In this document: positions 27,923 to 36,128 of the stretch, one piece after another
How the letters are laid out: each line of letters begins with the position of its first letter
Position numbering within the stretch: the first letter of the stretch is position 1
Source: Pseudomonas sp. MYb327
Lineage (GTDB): Bacteria > Pseudomonadota > Gammaproteobacteria > Pseudomonadales > Pseudomonadaceae
Assembly: GCF_040438925.1 (NCBI RefSeq)
Contig: NZ_CP159258.1
Location: 5,665,001-5,729,000, forward strand
DNA: 64,000 nt
Reading direction: 5' to 3'
Notes under the pieces: model-generated
Told to the model about the DNA's origin: nothing
Seen by the model: the letters and a program-made list of their open reading frames with translations, nothing else
Database searches by the model: none
Translations under genes and position numbers: made by a program

Positions 27923-28190
27923 GTTCGATCCAGTGCTGGGCACGGGCAACCTCCATGAATTGCTCGATGTCGTCACCGAGCTCCGGTACGCCGGGGAATT
28001 GCTGATCGAGCTCGGCGATGATGGCCGCGACATCCCGTTGGCCATCGATCAAACCGCCGATCAGTGCGGCGCTTTCGTTAAGTTTAATCATGCCTTCCGG
28101 GTACAGCAGCACGTGGCCTTTCTGCGCCGGTTCGTACTGAAAGCGGTAGCCGGGACGCCAGGTCGGGGTCTTGCTGCGATCGAAACTCAT
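27915..28190 (-). CDS. pqqD: PQQ biosynthesis peptide chaperone PqqD
   Basis: 91 residues, a winged-helix RiPP recognition element that binds PqqA and presents it to PqqE. The conserved core [20 protein letters not shown] is followed by [13 protein letters not shown]. Its ATG overlaps the pqqC stop (ATGA), and its end overlaps the pqqE TTG start by 8 bases. Confidence 0.95.
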   Translation of the reverse strand: MSFDRSKTPTWRPGYRFQYEPAQKGHVLLYPEGMIKLNESAALIGGLIDGQRDVAAIIAELDQQFPGVPELGDDIEQFMEVARAQHWIELA

Positions 28191-28939
28191 AAGGTGATTC
28201 CTTTATGCCAGACCCGTTGTTCGGTCACGCTGTGATACGGCGGGCGTTTGAGTTCGTAGGCCATGCTCATGGCATCGAGCATGCTCCAAAGGATGTCCAG
28301 TTTGAACTGGAGAATTTCCAGCATGCGCTCCTGGCCTTGCCGCGTCGTGTAGTGCTGCAGGGTGATTGCCAAGCCGTGCTCGACATCGCGCCGTGCCTGG
28401 CCCAGGCGAGTGCGGAAATATTCGTAGCCGGCCGGGTCGATCCACGGGTAATGCTGCGGCCAGCTGTCCAGACGCGATTGGTGGATCTGCGGCGCGAACA
28501 ACTCGGTCAGCGAACTGCTCGCGGCTTCCTGCCAGCTGGCGCGGCGGGCGAAGTTGACGTAGGCGTCCACGGCGAACCGTACGCCGGGCAACACCAGTTC
28601 CTGAGAGCGCAGTTGATCGGGATCGAGGCCGACCGCTTGGCCTAGACGCAACCACGCTTCGATGCCGCCGTCTTCACCGGGGGCGCCGTCATGGTCGAGC
28701 AGGCGCTGAATCCACTCGCGACGGATCTCGCGGTCCGGACAATTGGCGAGGATCGCGGCGTCCTTGAGCGGAATGTTCACTTGATAGTAGAAACGGTTGG
28801 CGACCCAGCCCTGGATCTGCTCGCGAGTCGCCCGGCCTTCGTACATCGCCACGTGGTAGGGGTGATAAATATGGTAATAGGCGCCCTTGGCGCGCAGGGC
28901 GGCTTCGAATTCGGTGGGGGACATTGGAGTTTCAATCAT
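28187..28939 (-). CDS. pqqC: Pyrroloquinoline-quinone synthase
   Basis: 250 residues, a cofactor-less oxidase that closes the ring and takes eight electrons off the precursor, the last PQQ step. The helical bundle motifs [19 protein letters not shown] and [14 protein letters not shown], and [19 protein letters not shown] at the end, match PqqC closely. An in-frame ATG at 28924 (MSPTEFE) is an alternative; both fit the family. It is separated from pqqB by 150 bp with a REP pair. Confidence 0.96.
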   Translation of the reverse strand: MIETPMSPTEFEAALRAKGAYYHIYHPYHVAMYEGRATREQIQGWVANRFYYQVNIPLKDAAILANCPDREIRREWIQRLLDHDGAPGEDGGIEAWLRLGQAVGLDPDQLRSQELVLPGVRFAVDAYVNFARRASWQEAASSSLTELFAPQIHQSRLDSWPQHYPWIDPAGYEYFRTRLGQARRDVEHGLAITLQHYTTRQGQERMLEILQFKLDILWSMLDAMSMAYELKRPPYHSVTEQRVWHKGITL

Positions 28940-28989
28940 GTCTGTTCTCCGGGAACAACCATTGGATTTTGTGGTGTCTGATCGGACGT

Positions 28990-29085
28990 CATCGCTGCGA
29001 TGCGGCGACCCGGCAAGCCAGCTCCTACAAGGGTTTTCTGTTGTTCACAAAACTTGTGAGAGCGGGCCTGCCAGCGATGAGGGCA
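28990..29085. repeat. REP pair between pqqB and pqqC
   Basis: GGCAAGCCAGCTCCTACA and an inverted, diverged GAGAGCGGGCCTGCCAGCGA. It is inside the operon and could form a hairpin in the transcript. Confidence 0.7.
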
Positions 29086-29089
29086 TCCG

Positions 29090-30001
29090 CTACAGCACAA
29101 TACTCATGCCGTCATACGCCACTTCAACATTGCGCCGATCCAGCTCCGCACGCTCTGGAGAATCTTCATCGAGAATCGGGTTGGTGTTGTTGATGTGGAT
29201 AAGCACCTTGCGCTGTTCAGGCAGTTGCTCCAGCACTTCAAGCATGCCGCCAGGGCCATTTTGCGCCAGGTGGCCCATCTCCCTACCGGTGCGGGTGCCA
29301 ACGCCACGGCGTTGCATTTCGTCGTCGTCCCACAGCGTGCCGTCCACCAGCAGGCAATCGCTGCCGGCCATGATTTCCAGCAGCGGCGCATCGACCTTGC
29401 CCAGGCCCGGTGCGTAAAACAGCTTGCCGCCGGTGTTGAGGTCTTCAACGATCAGGCCGATGTTGTCGCCCGGATGCGGGTCGAAACGATGGGGCGAGTA
29501 GGGCGGGGCGGCGCTGCGCAGTGGCAACGGGGTGAAGCGCAGGTTCGGGCAGGCCGGGATGCTGAAGCTCTGGTCGAGTTCGATGCGGTTCCAGTCCAGG
29601 CCACCGTTCCAGTGGGTCAGCATGGTGAACAGCGGAAAGCCTGTGCTCAGGTCTTCGTGGACCATGTCAGTGCACCAGACCTGATGCGGGCAACCTTCGC
29701 GCAGCATGAGCAGACCGGTGGTGTGGTCGATCTGGCTGTCCATCAGAATGATCGCGCTGATACCGGTATCACGCAGCGCGCGGCCTGGTTGCATCGGGGC
29801 GAAACCCTGGAGCTGGGCACGGATGTCCGGGGAGGTGTTGCACAGCACCCAATTCACGCCGTCATCGGAAATCGCGATGGACGACTGGGTACGCGCCTTG
29901 GCATTCAGGCTGCCGTCGCGAAAACCTGCGCAGTTCACGCAGTTGCAGTTCCACTGCGGGAAACCACCGCCGGCGGCGGAACCGAGAATATGGACAAACA
30001 T
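29090..30001 (-). CDS. pqqB: PQQ biosynthesis oxygenase PqqB
   Basis: 303 residues with the metallo-beta-lactamase fold. [20 protein letters not shown] opens it; [11 protein letters not shown] supplies a structural zinc site and [13 protein letters not shown] holds the metal-binding part. PqqB is an iron-dependent hydroxylase acting on the Glu-Tyr product. The start at 30001 (MFVHIL) is conserved; the open frame to 30064 runs through the attenuator hairpin and is not used. Confidence 0.94.
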   Translation of the reverse strand: MFVHILGSAAGGGFPQWNCNCVNCAGFRDGSLNAKARTQSSIAISDDGVNWVLCNTSPDIRAQLQGFAPMQPGRALRDTGISAIILMDSQIDHTTGLLMLREGCPHQVWCTDMVHEDLSTGFPLFTMLTHWNGGLDWNRIELDQSFSIPACPNLRFTPLPLRSAAPPYSPHRFDPHPGDNIGLIVEDLNTGGKLFYAPGLGKVDAPLLEIMAGSDCLLVDGTLWDDDEMQRRGVGTRTGREMGHLAQNGPGGMLEVLEQLPEQRKVLIHINNTNPILDEDSPERAELDRRNVEVAYDGMSIVL

Positions 30002-30022
30002 GAGGGCACCATCATTCAACGC

Positions 30023-30056
30023 TGAAAATAAAAACGCCTCGGCAAACCGAGGCGTT
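30023..30056 (-). terminator. Attenuator-like terminator between pqqA and pqqB
   Basis: On the minus strand a perfect 10-bp stem (AACGCCTCGG / CCGAGGCGTT) with a four-base loop is followed by TTTTATTTTC. It lies 18 bases after the pqqA stop and 22 bases before the pqqB ATG. It should end most transcripts after pqqA, giving excess PqqA peptide substrate over enzymes. Confidence 0.8.
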
Positions 30057-30073
30057 GAAACCACAAGACAAAT

Positions 30074-30148
30074 TTAGCGGCTTGCGAAGTACATGGTGAC
30101 TTCAAAGCCGATACGCAGGTCGGTGTAAGCCGGTTTGGACCAGGACAT
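30074..30148 (-). CDS. pqqA: PQQ precursor peptide PqqA
   Basis: 24 residues, beginning MSWSKPAYTDLRIGFEVTMY. The Glu and Tyr at positions 16 and 20 (E-V-T-M-Y) are the residues that become PQQ. AAGGAG precedes the ATG by about 9 bases. It is the first gene of the biosynthetic block, directly downstream of pqqF (155 bp gap that probably holds its promoter). Confidence 0.97.
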   Translation of the reverse strand: MSWSKPAYTDLRIGFEVTMYFASR

Positions 30149-30260
30149 GGGAGCGCTCCTTCAGGTGATGGGACAGTTGAGGTCTATACATATAGTCCAC
30201 CTCCAGCCGGAGATGTTCAGATAGTTAGGCAGCTATGTTACTTAAAATTTCACGGTAATT

Positions 30261-30293
30261 GGCTGCAAATGTTCGAGAAAGTTAATTGCAGCC
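30261..30293. promoter_or_regulatory. Inverted repeat in the pqqF-pqqA spacer
   Basis: GGCTGCAA, 17 bases, TTGCAGCC: an exact 8-bp inverted repeat just after the pqqF stop and upstream of pqqA. It has no T-run and the loop is wide, so a regulator site for the pqqA promoter is at least as likely as a terminator. I see no strong -35/-10 pair; TATATG near 30187-30192 (minus strand) is the best -10. Confidence 0.35.
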
Positions 30294-30303
30294 TTGGTAA
30301 AGA

Positions 30304-32724
30304 TCATTTTGTCACTTGCCAAGGCGAGTCGGGGCACGCGCCGTTGGACACGCAGCGCCAGCCGCCTTCAGCGTGATTCAGGCGTTGGGCCGCGGCCAGA
30401 AGTGCCGGACGATCTATTTGCAGGATCGCCTCTGGTAACCGTGTCAAATAATCCGACGAGCGGCCAGCCAGTTTGCCCTGCCAGAGCAATTCGGCGGCCT
30501 GGACGGTGGGCATGGATTCAGTTGCGAATTGCTCGGCCAAAACTTGGCGCAGGGCTATGAAGCTGTCTTCATCGATCTTGCGGATCAACTCCGGCAACCC
30601 GTTCAAAAACTCCTTAATGTGTTGCAGCAGATCCACTGGCGCAACGTTCGGTGACTGCACGCCGAACAGCAGCCCGGTTTGCCCATGCATCTGGCGCAGG
30701 GCGCTGAACACCGCATAACCCAATTGCAACTCCACACGCAGACGTTGGTAGAACGGCGTCTGACAGATGTGTGCGAGCAAACGCCACGCGGCTTCGTCGG
30801 CGATGTCCTCGGAGGCTGTAGGGCAGAAGAGTAACAACGCGTGTTCTGTGGAGCCTGTATCGAGGGTGCTCCAGCGCTGTTGCGAGTGGATCGAGGGCGG
30901 TGGCGTGAGCTGGTTGTCCGGTGTGCCGGGTATACGGCTCAACGCCAGGCCCATCGCGGCCTGGGTTTGAGCGGACAGGCCCAATGCCAATCCATCCCAG
31001 CGTGCACTCGACCAGAGTTGTTGCAGGACGTCCGAGTCTGCGGTGCGCTCAAGACAAAGATCGGGCAATGCCTTCAGCAGTTGCCGGATCGGCATCAGCG
31101 GTGATTCATCTTGTGGGAAATCGGTATCAGGGCTTGCCAGTGCTTTCAGCGCATGTTCCAGGACCGAGGGCATCGGCTCCTGTAGTCCCGTCATTCTCAA
31201 CAGCCATTCGTTGCCCGATGCGCTGAAGGAAAAATCGACGCCCGCCTGATGCGCCTCTTCGCGCAACGGTTGCAGATGCTTTTCCAGACTCGATTGCAGT
31301 TGTTTGTCAGGTGTTGCGCCGAGGCGCCAGCGCAAATACACCGCACCTTCAGCGCTATTACCCGGCAACGCCTCGCCGAACTGCATCGGCGAGCGCTCGC
31401 GGCGACTGCGTGAGCGATCCTGGGCAAAGGTGCGCAGGCCTCGGTGGGCGCTGGTTTGGCCGCGAATCAATCCGGCATTCGAAGCCGGCGCTTCAGAGCG
31501 CAGAAAAGGGTTGGGCGTCGGCAGTTGCCATTGACCGGTGAAGTTATCCACAGCGCCGAGCTGTTGCAGGACTTCCTTGAGGGCTGCGACGCCTTGTTCG
31601 GATAGCCCGAATTCGCGCCGTTCGCTGTCCAGTCGAGCCAGTTGCAGGGCGCCGCTGACTTGCTGCTGTCGTTGGAGCAGGGCGGTGTATTCGTCGCGCA
31701 ATCCGCTCCAGTCTTGCCGGGCGAAGAAGCCCAGCCAATCCAGCAATTGTTCGCGAATTCCGCTTGCCGGCGTATTGGCGGGCAATGTGAATTCGATATG
31801 CAGCAAGGCTTGCCCGGCGAACTGATACAGCGGCTCGGCCTTCAATCGATCAGCCAAGCCCTGTGTACGCAAGCCAGCCAGCAGCCCGCCGGATTTCGCG
31901 CTGTTGAGCCAATGACACAGGAATGCCAGCGCTTCAGGCGATGAGTCTGGCAGCGCTTCAAGGGCGAATAACAGATCCAAGCGATGCTTGCTCGCCTGTT
32001 GATAACTGTTGTCCGAAGAATCCATCAACCGTGTAGGTGTTTGCTGCGCGATTGTATTGCCCGCGGGAATGGCCTCAGCGAATGCCTGGGCCAGAACCTT
32101 CAAGTCCGCGAGACTTTGCGGGCCAGCCAGACTCAACGTCATCTGCCCGGTTTGATAAAACCGTTGGTAGAAATCCTGCAACGCCTGCTGAAACTCCGGT
32201 TTCGGCACCGGCAGGCTGTCGCGGTTGCCAGCATGAAAGCCTCGTAGCGGATGCGTTTCAGACAGGCCATCGAACAACGCCATTTGTTGTTGCGCCGTCG
32301 CATCCTGCGACCAGGCGACAAATTCCGCGTGTAGCACTTCGCGTTCCCGCTGCTGTTCCTCCAGATTCATACGCGGATGGGCGAGCATGTCTGACAGACG
32401 CTCCAACCCATCGCTAAACGCCTGAGGCGGCAATTCGAAAAAGTAATCAGTAGTGCGTTCGCTGGTGCGCGCGTTCACTTGCCCGCCGTGACCCTGGACG
32501 TAGGCCATCAGCCCTTGGTCAGCAGGAAAACGCTCAGTCCCCAGAAACAGCAGATGCTCAAGAAAGTGCGCCAGGCCGGGCCAGGCCAACAGAACATCAT
32601 GACTACCGGCGGCGACCCGCAATGCCGCGGCGCAGCGCTTCAAATCGGGCGCGTGACGCAGGGTCACCCGCAGACCGTTAGCCAGGGTTTCAATATGGGG
32701 GCGAGGGGGATTCAGCGCAGGCAT
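30304..32724 (-). CDS. pqqF: PQQ biosynthesis M16 peptidase PqqF
   Basis: 806 residues. An insulinase-family zinc peptidase thought to trim the modified PqqA peptide. The inverted zinc motif HFLEH is at H53-H57 (ligands H53 and H57, catalytic E56), and the third ligand is in the downstream EREVLHAEFV helix. ATG 32724 (MPALNPP) has GGAAG five bases upstream; the GTG at 32730 overlaps that site and is rejected. In the P. fluorescens group pqqF precedes pqqA, as here. It is longer than plain M16 proteins, with a second inactive half as is usual for PqqF. Confidence 0.93.
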   Translation of the reverse strand: MPALNPPRPHIETLANGLRVTLRHAPDLKRCAAALRVAAGSHDVLLAWPGLAHFLEHLLFLGTERFPADQGLMAYVQGHGGQVNARTSERTTDYFFELPPQAFSDGLERLSDMLAHPRMNLEEQQREREVLHAEFVAWSQDATAQQQMALFDGLSETHPLRGFHAGNRDSLPVPKPEFQQALQDFYQRFYQTGQMTLSLAGPQSLADLKVLAQAFAEAIPAGNTIAQQTPTRLMDSSDNSYQQASKHRLDLLFALEALPDSSPEALAFLCHWLNSAKSGGLLAGLRTQGLADRLKAEPLYQFAGQALLHIEFTLPANTPASGIREQLLDWLGFFARQDWSGLRDEYTALLQRQQQVSGALQLARLDSERREFGLSEQGVAALKEVLQQLGAVDNFTGQWQLPTPNPFLRSEAPASNAGLIRGQTSAHRGLRTFAQDRSRSRRERSPMQFGEALPGNSAEGAVYLRWRLGATPDKQLQSSLEKHLQPLREEAHQAGVDFSFSASGNEWLLRMTGLQEPMPSVLEHALKALASPDTDFPQDESPLMPIRQLLKALPDLCLERTADSDVLQQLWSSARWDGLALGLSAQTQAAMGLALSRIPGTPDNQLTPPPSIHSQQRWSTLDTGSTEHALLLFCPTASEDIADEAAWRLLAHICQTPFYQRLRVELQLGYAVFSALRQMHGQTGLLFGVQSPNVAPVDLLQHIKEFLNGLPELIRKIDEDSFIALRQVLAEQFATESMPTVQAAELLWQGKLAGRSSDYLTRLPEAILQIDRPALLAAAQRLNHAEGGWRCVSNGACPDSPWQVTK

Positions 32725-32762
32725 GGGCACTTCCAGAACAGTGAAGTGCCAATGCTAGCGGA

Positions 32763-33557
32763 TTAGCGCTTGTTCAGGGCGCCGTAAAGCTCAGGGCGGC
32801 GATCGATCAGGTAGCGATTGGCCTCGCGGGAATCGAGCATCAGCTGGCGATCCAGCTCACCGACAATCAGCGCTTCATCGAGGCCAGCCTGGGCAATGCG
32901 GCTGCCATCCGGTGCGGCGATGCTGCTTTGGCCGCAGTAGTGGATATCGCCTTCTTGTCCGCAGTAGTTGGCATAAGCCACGTAGCACTGGTTTTCATAG
33001 GCCCGGGCGCGCACGGTGACGTCAGCGATGAAGTCGAACGGGATCATGTTGGCCGTCGGTACCAGGATCAGTTCGGCGCCGGCCAGGGCCAGGCGTCGAG
33101 TGTTTTCCGGAAACTCGAGGTCGTAGCAGATCAGGAACCCGAGCTTCCAGCCGTTGAGTTCAACGATGGGGAAGTTGTCCGTGCCGGCGCTGAACATCGA
33201 GCGGTCGAGGTCGCCGAACAGGTGCGTCTTGCGGTAGTTGCACAGGCGCTCGCCATTGGCGTCGACCAGCTGCACGGCGTTGTAGATCTGCCCGTCCTCG
33301 GTGCGCTCGGGATAGCCATACAAAATGGCGATCCCGGCAGACTTGGCAATGCGCGCGACCTGTTGCGCCGACTCTCCGTTATGCACCTCCGCCAGTACGC
33401 TGACGGCATCGACGCCGATGTTGTAGCCGGTCAGGAACATCTCCGGCAGTACCAGCAAATCGGCGCCTTTAGCTTCCAGTGCTAGCTGATGCAGGCGCTG
33501 CAGATTGCCAGCAACATCCAAAGGCAACGGTGGACATTGGTAAAGGGCTACGCGCAT
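32763..33557 (-). CDS. davA: 5-aminovaleramide amidase DavA (nitrilase superfamily)
   Basis: 264 residues. Carbon-nitrogen hydrolase with the Glu-Lys-Cys triad at E39 (LVLPEMFLTG), K110 (NYRKTHLFG) and C144 (FLICYDLEFPE). It sits 12 bp downstream of the lysine 2-monooxygenase gene, which identifies it as the delta-aminovaleramidase that converts 5-aminovaleramide to 5-aminovalerate and ammonia. The length equals that of P. putida DavA. Without the neighbour it could only be called a nitrilase-family amidase. Confidence 0.92.
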   Translation of the reverse strand: MRVALYQCPPLPLDVAGNLQRLHQLALEAKGADLLVLPEMFLTGYNIGVDAVSVLAEVHNGESAQQVARIAKSAGIAILYGYPERTEDGQIYNAVQLVDANGERLCNYRKTHLFGDLDRSMFSAGTDNFPIVELNGWKLGFLICYDLEFPENTRRLALAGAELILVPTANMIPFDFIADVTVRARAYENQCYVAYANYCGQEGDIHYCGQSSIAAPDGSRIAQAGLDEALIVGELDRQLMLDSREANRYLIDRRPELYGALNKR

Positions 33558-33569
33558 TTCGGATTCCTC

Positions 33570-35252
33570 TTACTCGGGCAGGGCGATCGGTCCGATCTCG
33601 TTGAACACATCACCTGGACCCGGATTCTCGGCGTGAGTTGCACCGCCGAAGTGTTTCATGATGCCCCACACCGCGTTGAGCGAGGTCTGGACCGCACCCT
33701 CGACCCAGGCCGGCGTCCACGAAACATCGTCACCGGCGATAAAGATTCCGCGCTGTTCCGCCGGCATGTCGTCCTGCATGAAATGCGCGTACATGCGCTG
33801 GTTGTAGCGGTAGTGACCGGGCAAGGCACCTTTGAAAGCCCCGAGGAAATGCGGGTCGGCTTCCCACGACACGGTGATCGGGTCGCCGATGATGCGCGCG
33901 GCGATGTCGACTTTCGGATAGATCTTCTTCAAAGCATCCAGCGCCAGTTTCACGCGTTTTTCCACCGGGTGCGGGAGCATTTTCAGCGCGTCGCTCATCC
34001 ACGAGTACGACAGGCAAATCACGCCCGGCTTGTCGTCGCCGTTGTCGAACAGGTAGGTGCCTCGGGTAAGGCGATCGGTGAGGGTCATGCTCATCAGGTC
34101 GCGACCGGTTTCCGGGTCTTTGTCTTTCCAGAAAGGTCGGTCGACCATCACGAAGGTTTTCGACGATTGCATGTAGCGGGTACGGTCGAGGGCCATCCAC
34201 ATCTTTTGCGAGAACAGGGTTTCGTCGCATTCGATTTGCGTGGTCAGCAACCAGCTCTGGCAAGTGGTCAGCACTGCCGCATATTCGCGCGTGTCGCCAT
34301 TGTTGTCGGTCACTGCGAAACGGCCATCGGCGGCGTGGGCAATTTTCTTTACGCCGGAACGCGGGGCGCCCCGGTGCAGAGATTTGAGGCTGGTGCCTGC
34401 TGGCCAGTGTACGCAACGCTCCGGCACATGACGCCAGATGCCTTGCGGCACTTGCTCCACACCGCCGACCACCAAGTGCTGATGATCGTCGCAGTTGGTC
34501 ATGACCACGCGGAAGATTTCCAGCATTGAATTCGGGAAGTCGGAGTCCCAGCCGCCGGTGCCGAAACCGACCTGGCCGAATACTTCGCGGTGATGGAACG
34601 ACAGCTTGGCGAACGCTTTGGAGGTGGCGACGAAGTCGTAGAACGTGCGGTCGTCCCACAGCGGCACCAAGGTGTTCCACAGTGCTTTGAGGCGTGGCAC
34701 GTCGCGGTCGCGGATGGCCTGCTGGATATCAGAGAACTGCGAGCCAGCTTCCAGTGCATCGGCCCAGGCGTCAGCCACTTCCTGGAACAGTGCAGGAAGA
34801 TCCGCCAGTTTCTGTGCGTAATGGGTCTTGCCTTCCAGATCGATCACGGTGCTGCCAGAGGCAGGCGTCAGCGGGTTTGGGAAGGGCTTGGTCTCAAGAC
34901 CGAGTTTGTCGACGTAGTGGTAAAACGCGGTGGACGACACCGGGAAACGCATGCCGCCCAGTTCCGCCACGATGCCGTCAGTTCCATTGAATGCTTGGGA
35001 GCGCAGACGGCCACCCATTTTCGAGGCTTCGTAGACGACCGGTTTCAGACCTAGTTTCATCAGCTCGTAAGCCGCCACCAGCCCGGCGATCCCCGCGCCG
35101 ACAATCGCCACTTCGGCACCGTGATGATGCTCGGGAATGCTGCCCAGGCCGGCCGGGTGTTCGATCCAGTCGTCGAAGGCGAAAGGAAAGTCCGGGCCGA
35201 AAATGGTGACGGGTTTTTTACCGTCTGCAGGGTGGCGATTGTTCTTGTTCAT
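33570..35252 (-). CDS. davB: L-lysine 2-monooxygenase DavB
   Basis: 560 residues, flavin amine oxidase fold. The FAD motif VAIVGAGIAGLVAAYELMKL starts at residue 48; GGRLRSQAF, RFPVSSTAFYHYV and a C-terminal AGDDVSWTPAWVEGAVQTSL complete it. It oxidatively decarboxylates lysine to 5-aminovaleramide, the first step of the aminovalerate route. The N-terminus (MNKNNRHPADGKKPVTIFGP) closely matches P. putida DavB as I remember it. The first codons contain an A-rich stretch that looks like an Hfq/Crc site. davT/davD are not in this window. Confidence 0.95.
   Translation of the reverse strand: MNKNNRHPADGKKPVTIFGPDFPFAFDDWIEHPAGLGSIPEHHHGAEVAIVGAGIAGLVAAYELMKLGLKPVVYEASKMGGRLRSQAFNGTDGIVAELGGMRFPVSSTAFYHYVDKLGLETKPFPNPLTPASGSTVIDLEGKTHYAQKLADLPALFQEVADAWADALEAGSQFSDIQQAIRDRDVPRLKALWNTLVPLWDDRTFYDFVATSKAFAKLSFHHREVFGQVGFGTGGWDSDFPNSMLEIFRVVMTNCDDHQHLVVGGVEQVPQGIWRHVPERCVHWPAGTSLKSLHRGAPRSGVKKIAHAADGRFAVTDNNGDTREYAAVLTTCQSWLLTTQIECDETLFSQKMWMALDRTRYMQSSKTFVMVDRPFWKDKDPETGRDLMSMTLTDRLTRGTYLFDNGDDKPGVICLSYSWMSDALKMLPHPVEKRVKLALDALKKIYPKVDIAARIIGDPITVSWEADPHFLGAFKGALPGHYRYNQRMYAHFMQDDMPAEQRGIFIAGDDVSWTPAWVEGAVQTSLNAVWGIMKHFGGATHAENPGPGDVFNEIGPIALPE
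35239..35249 (-). promoter_or_regulatory. Possible Hfq/Crc CA motif at the davB start
   Basis: The minus strand reads AACAAGAACAA from the second codon of davB, an AAnAAnAAnAA run directly at the translation start, where Hfq/Crc sites repress catabolic mRNAs in Pseudomonas. Confidence 0.4.
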
Positions 35253-35420
35253 GGCTGACCTTACTGGCGACCGGACGCGGGGTGCGCGTCTGAGTATAGG
35301 AAAAGATGCCAGCCATTCTAGAGAGCGTAGAACACGTTAATAAGATGCAAAGTGTCGTCGTTTTGCCAATAAATTTATCAATATGACGAACTATTGAGTC
35401 AGATTGACAATAAGGTCTTC

Positions 35421-35450
35421 TGTAGGAGCCAGCTTGCTCGCGACGGCGTC
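35421..35450. repeat. Single REP
   Basis: TGTAGGAGCCAGCTTGCTCG followed by CGACGGCGTC, an unpaired copy between davB and the Lrp-family gene. Confidence 0.7.
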
Positions 35451-35482
35451 AACCCAGAAAACTCTGATGACAGGGTAAACAA

Positions 35483-35944
35483 TCAAACCGGCTGCCCCCG
35501 ATCAATTTTGCTACTCAAGATGATCGACGTTGTCGTCTTCTCCACCCCATCCACACTGCCAATCTGATCCAACAATTGATCCAGCTGCTCCGGCGAGTCC
35601 GTACGCAACCACGCCACATAATCAAATTCGCCACTTACCGCACACAACTGCTGCACTTGAGCCATGGCGCTCAGCCGTCGCAGCACTTCTTTGCCGGAGC
35701 GCGGCTGCACGGTAATCCCCACGTATGCCTGTAATCCGCCATCCACCACGCGCTGGCCCAGTCGAACGCCATAACCAGTGATGACTTTCGACTTTTCCAG
35801 CCGTGCCAGCCGCGAAGTGACGGTGGTGCGAGCGATGCCCAGTTGGCGGGCGAGCATGGCTACGCTTTCGCGGGCGTTGATCTGCAAGGCCGCTATCAGT
35901 TGGCGGTCGATTTCATCAAGAACGGGGGGGCGAGTGTCAGGCAA
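35483..35944 (-). CDS. Lrp/AsnC family transcriptional regulator
   Basis: About 153 residues. N-terminal HTH (DEIDRQLIAALQINARESVA, recognition helix near GIARTTVTSRL) and a C-terminal RAM ligand domain (AYVGITVQPRSGKEVLRRLS). Such proteins sense amino acids. It lies upstream of davB on the same strand, 230 bp away, so lysine control of davBA is a fair guess but not shown. No ATG is in frame: the TTG at 35944 (MPDTRPPVLDEID) has GGAG upstream; the alternative TTG at 35971 would add nine residues. Confidence 0.85.
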   Translation of the reverse strand: MPDTRPPVLDEIDRQLIAALQINARESVAMLARQLGIARTTVTSRLARLEKSKVITGYGVRLGQRVVDGGLQAYVGITVQPRSGKEVLRRLSAMAQVQQLCAVSGEFDYVAWLRTDSPEQLDQLLDQIGSVDGVEKTTTSIILSSKIDRGQPV

Positions 35945-36128
35945 TGCGTCATCTCCAGCGGCATGGATCAATGCGCAAGCATGTTACAGGCAGTTTCCAC
36001 ACGGCGCCCGCGATGGATCCTTGAACTAGCCTCACTACCGTTCATGCCATTTAACCTGCGACAATTTGCCATAAGTAACCAGGTGGTACATTATTTCGCG
36101 CTTGTCACAAATGGGGAAAATTTCCGAC

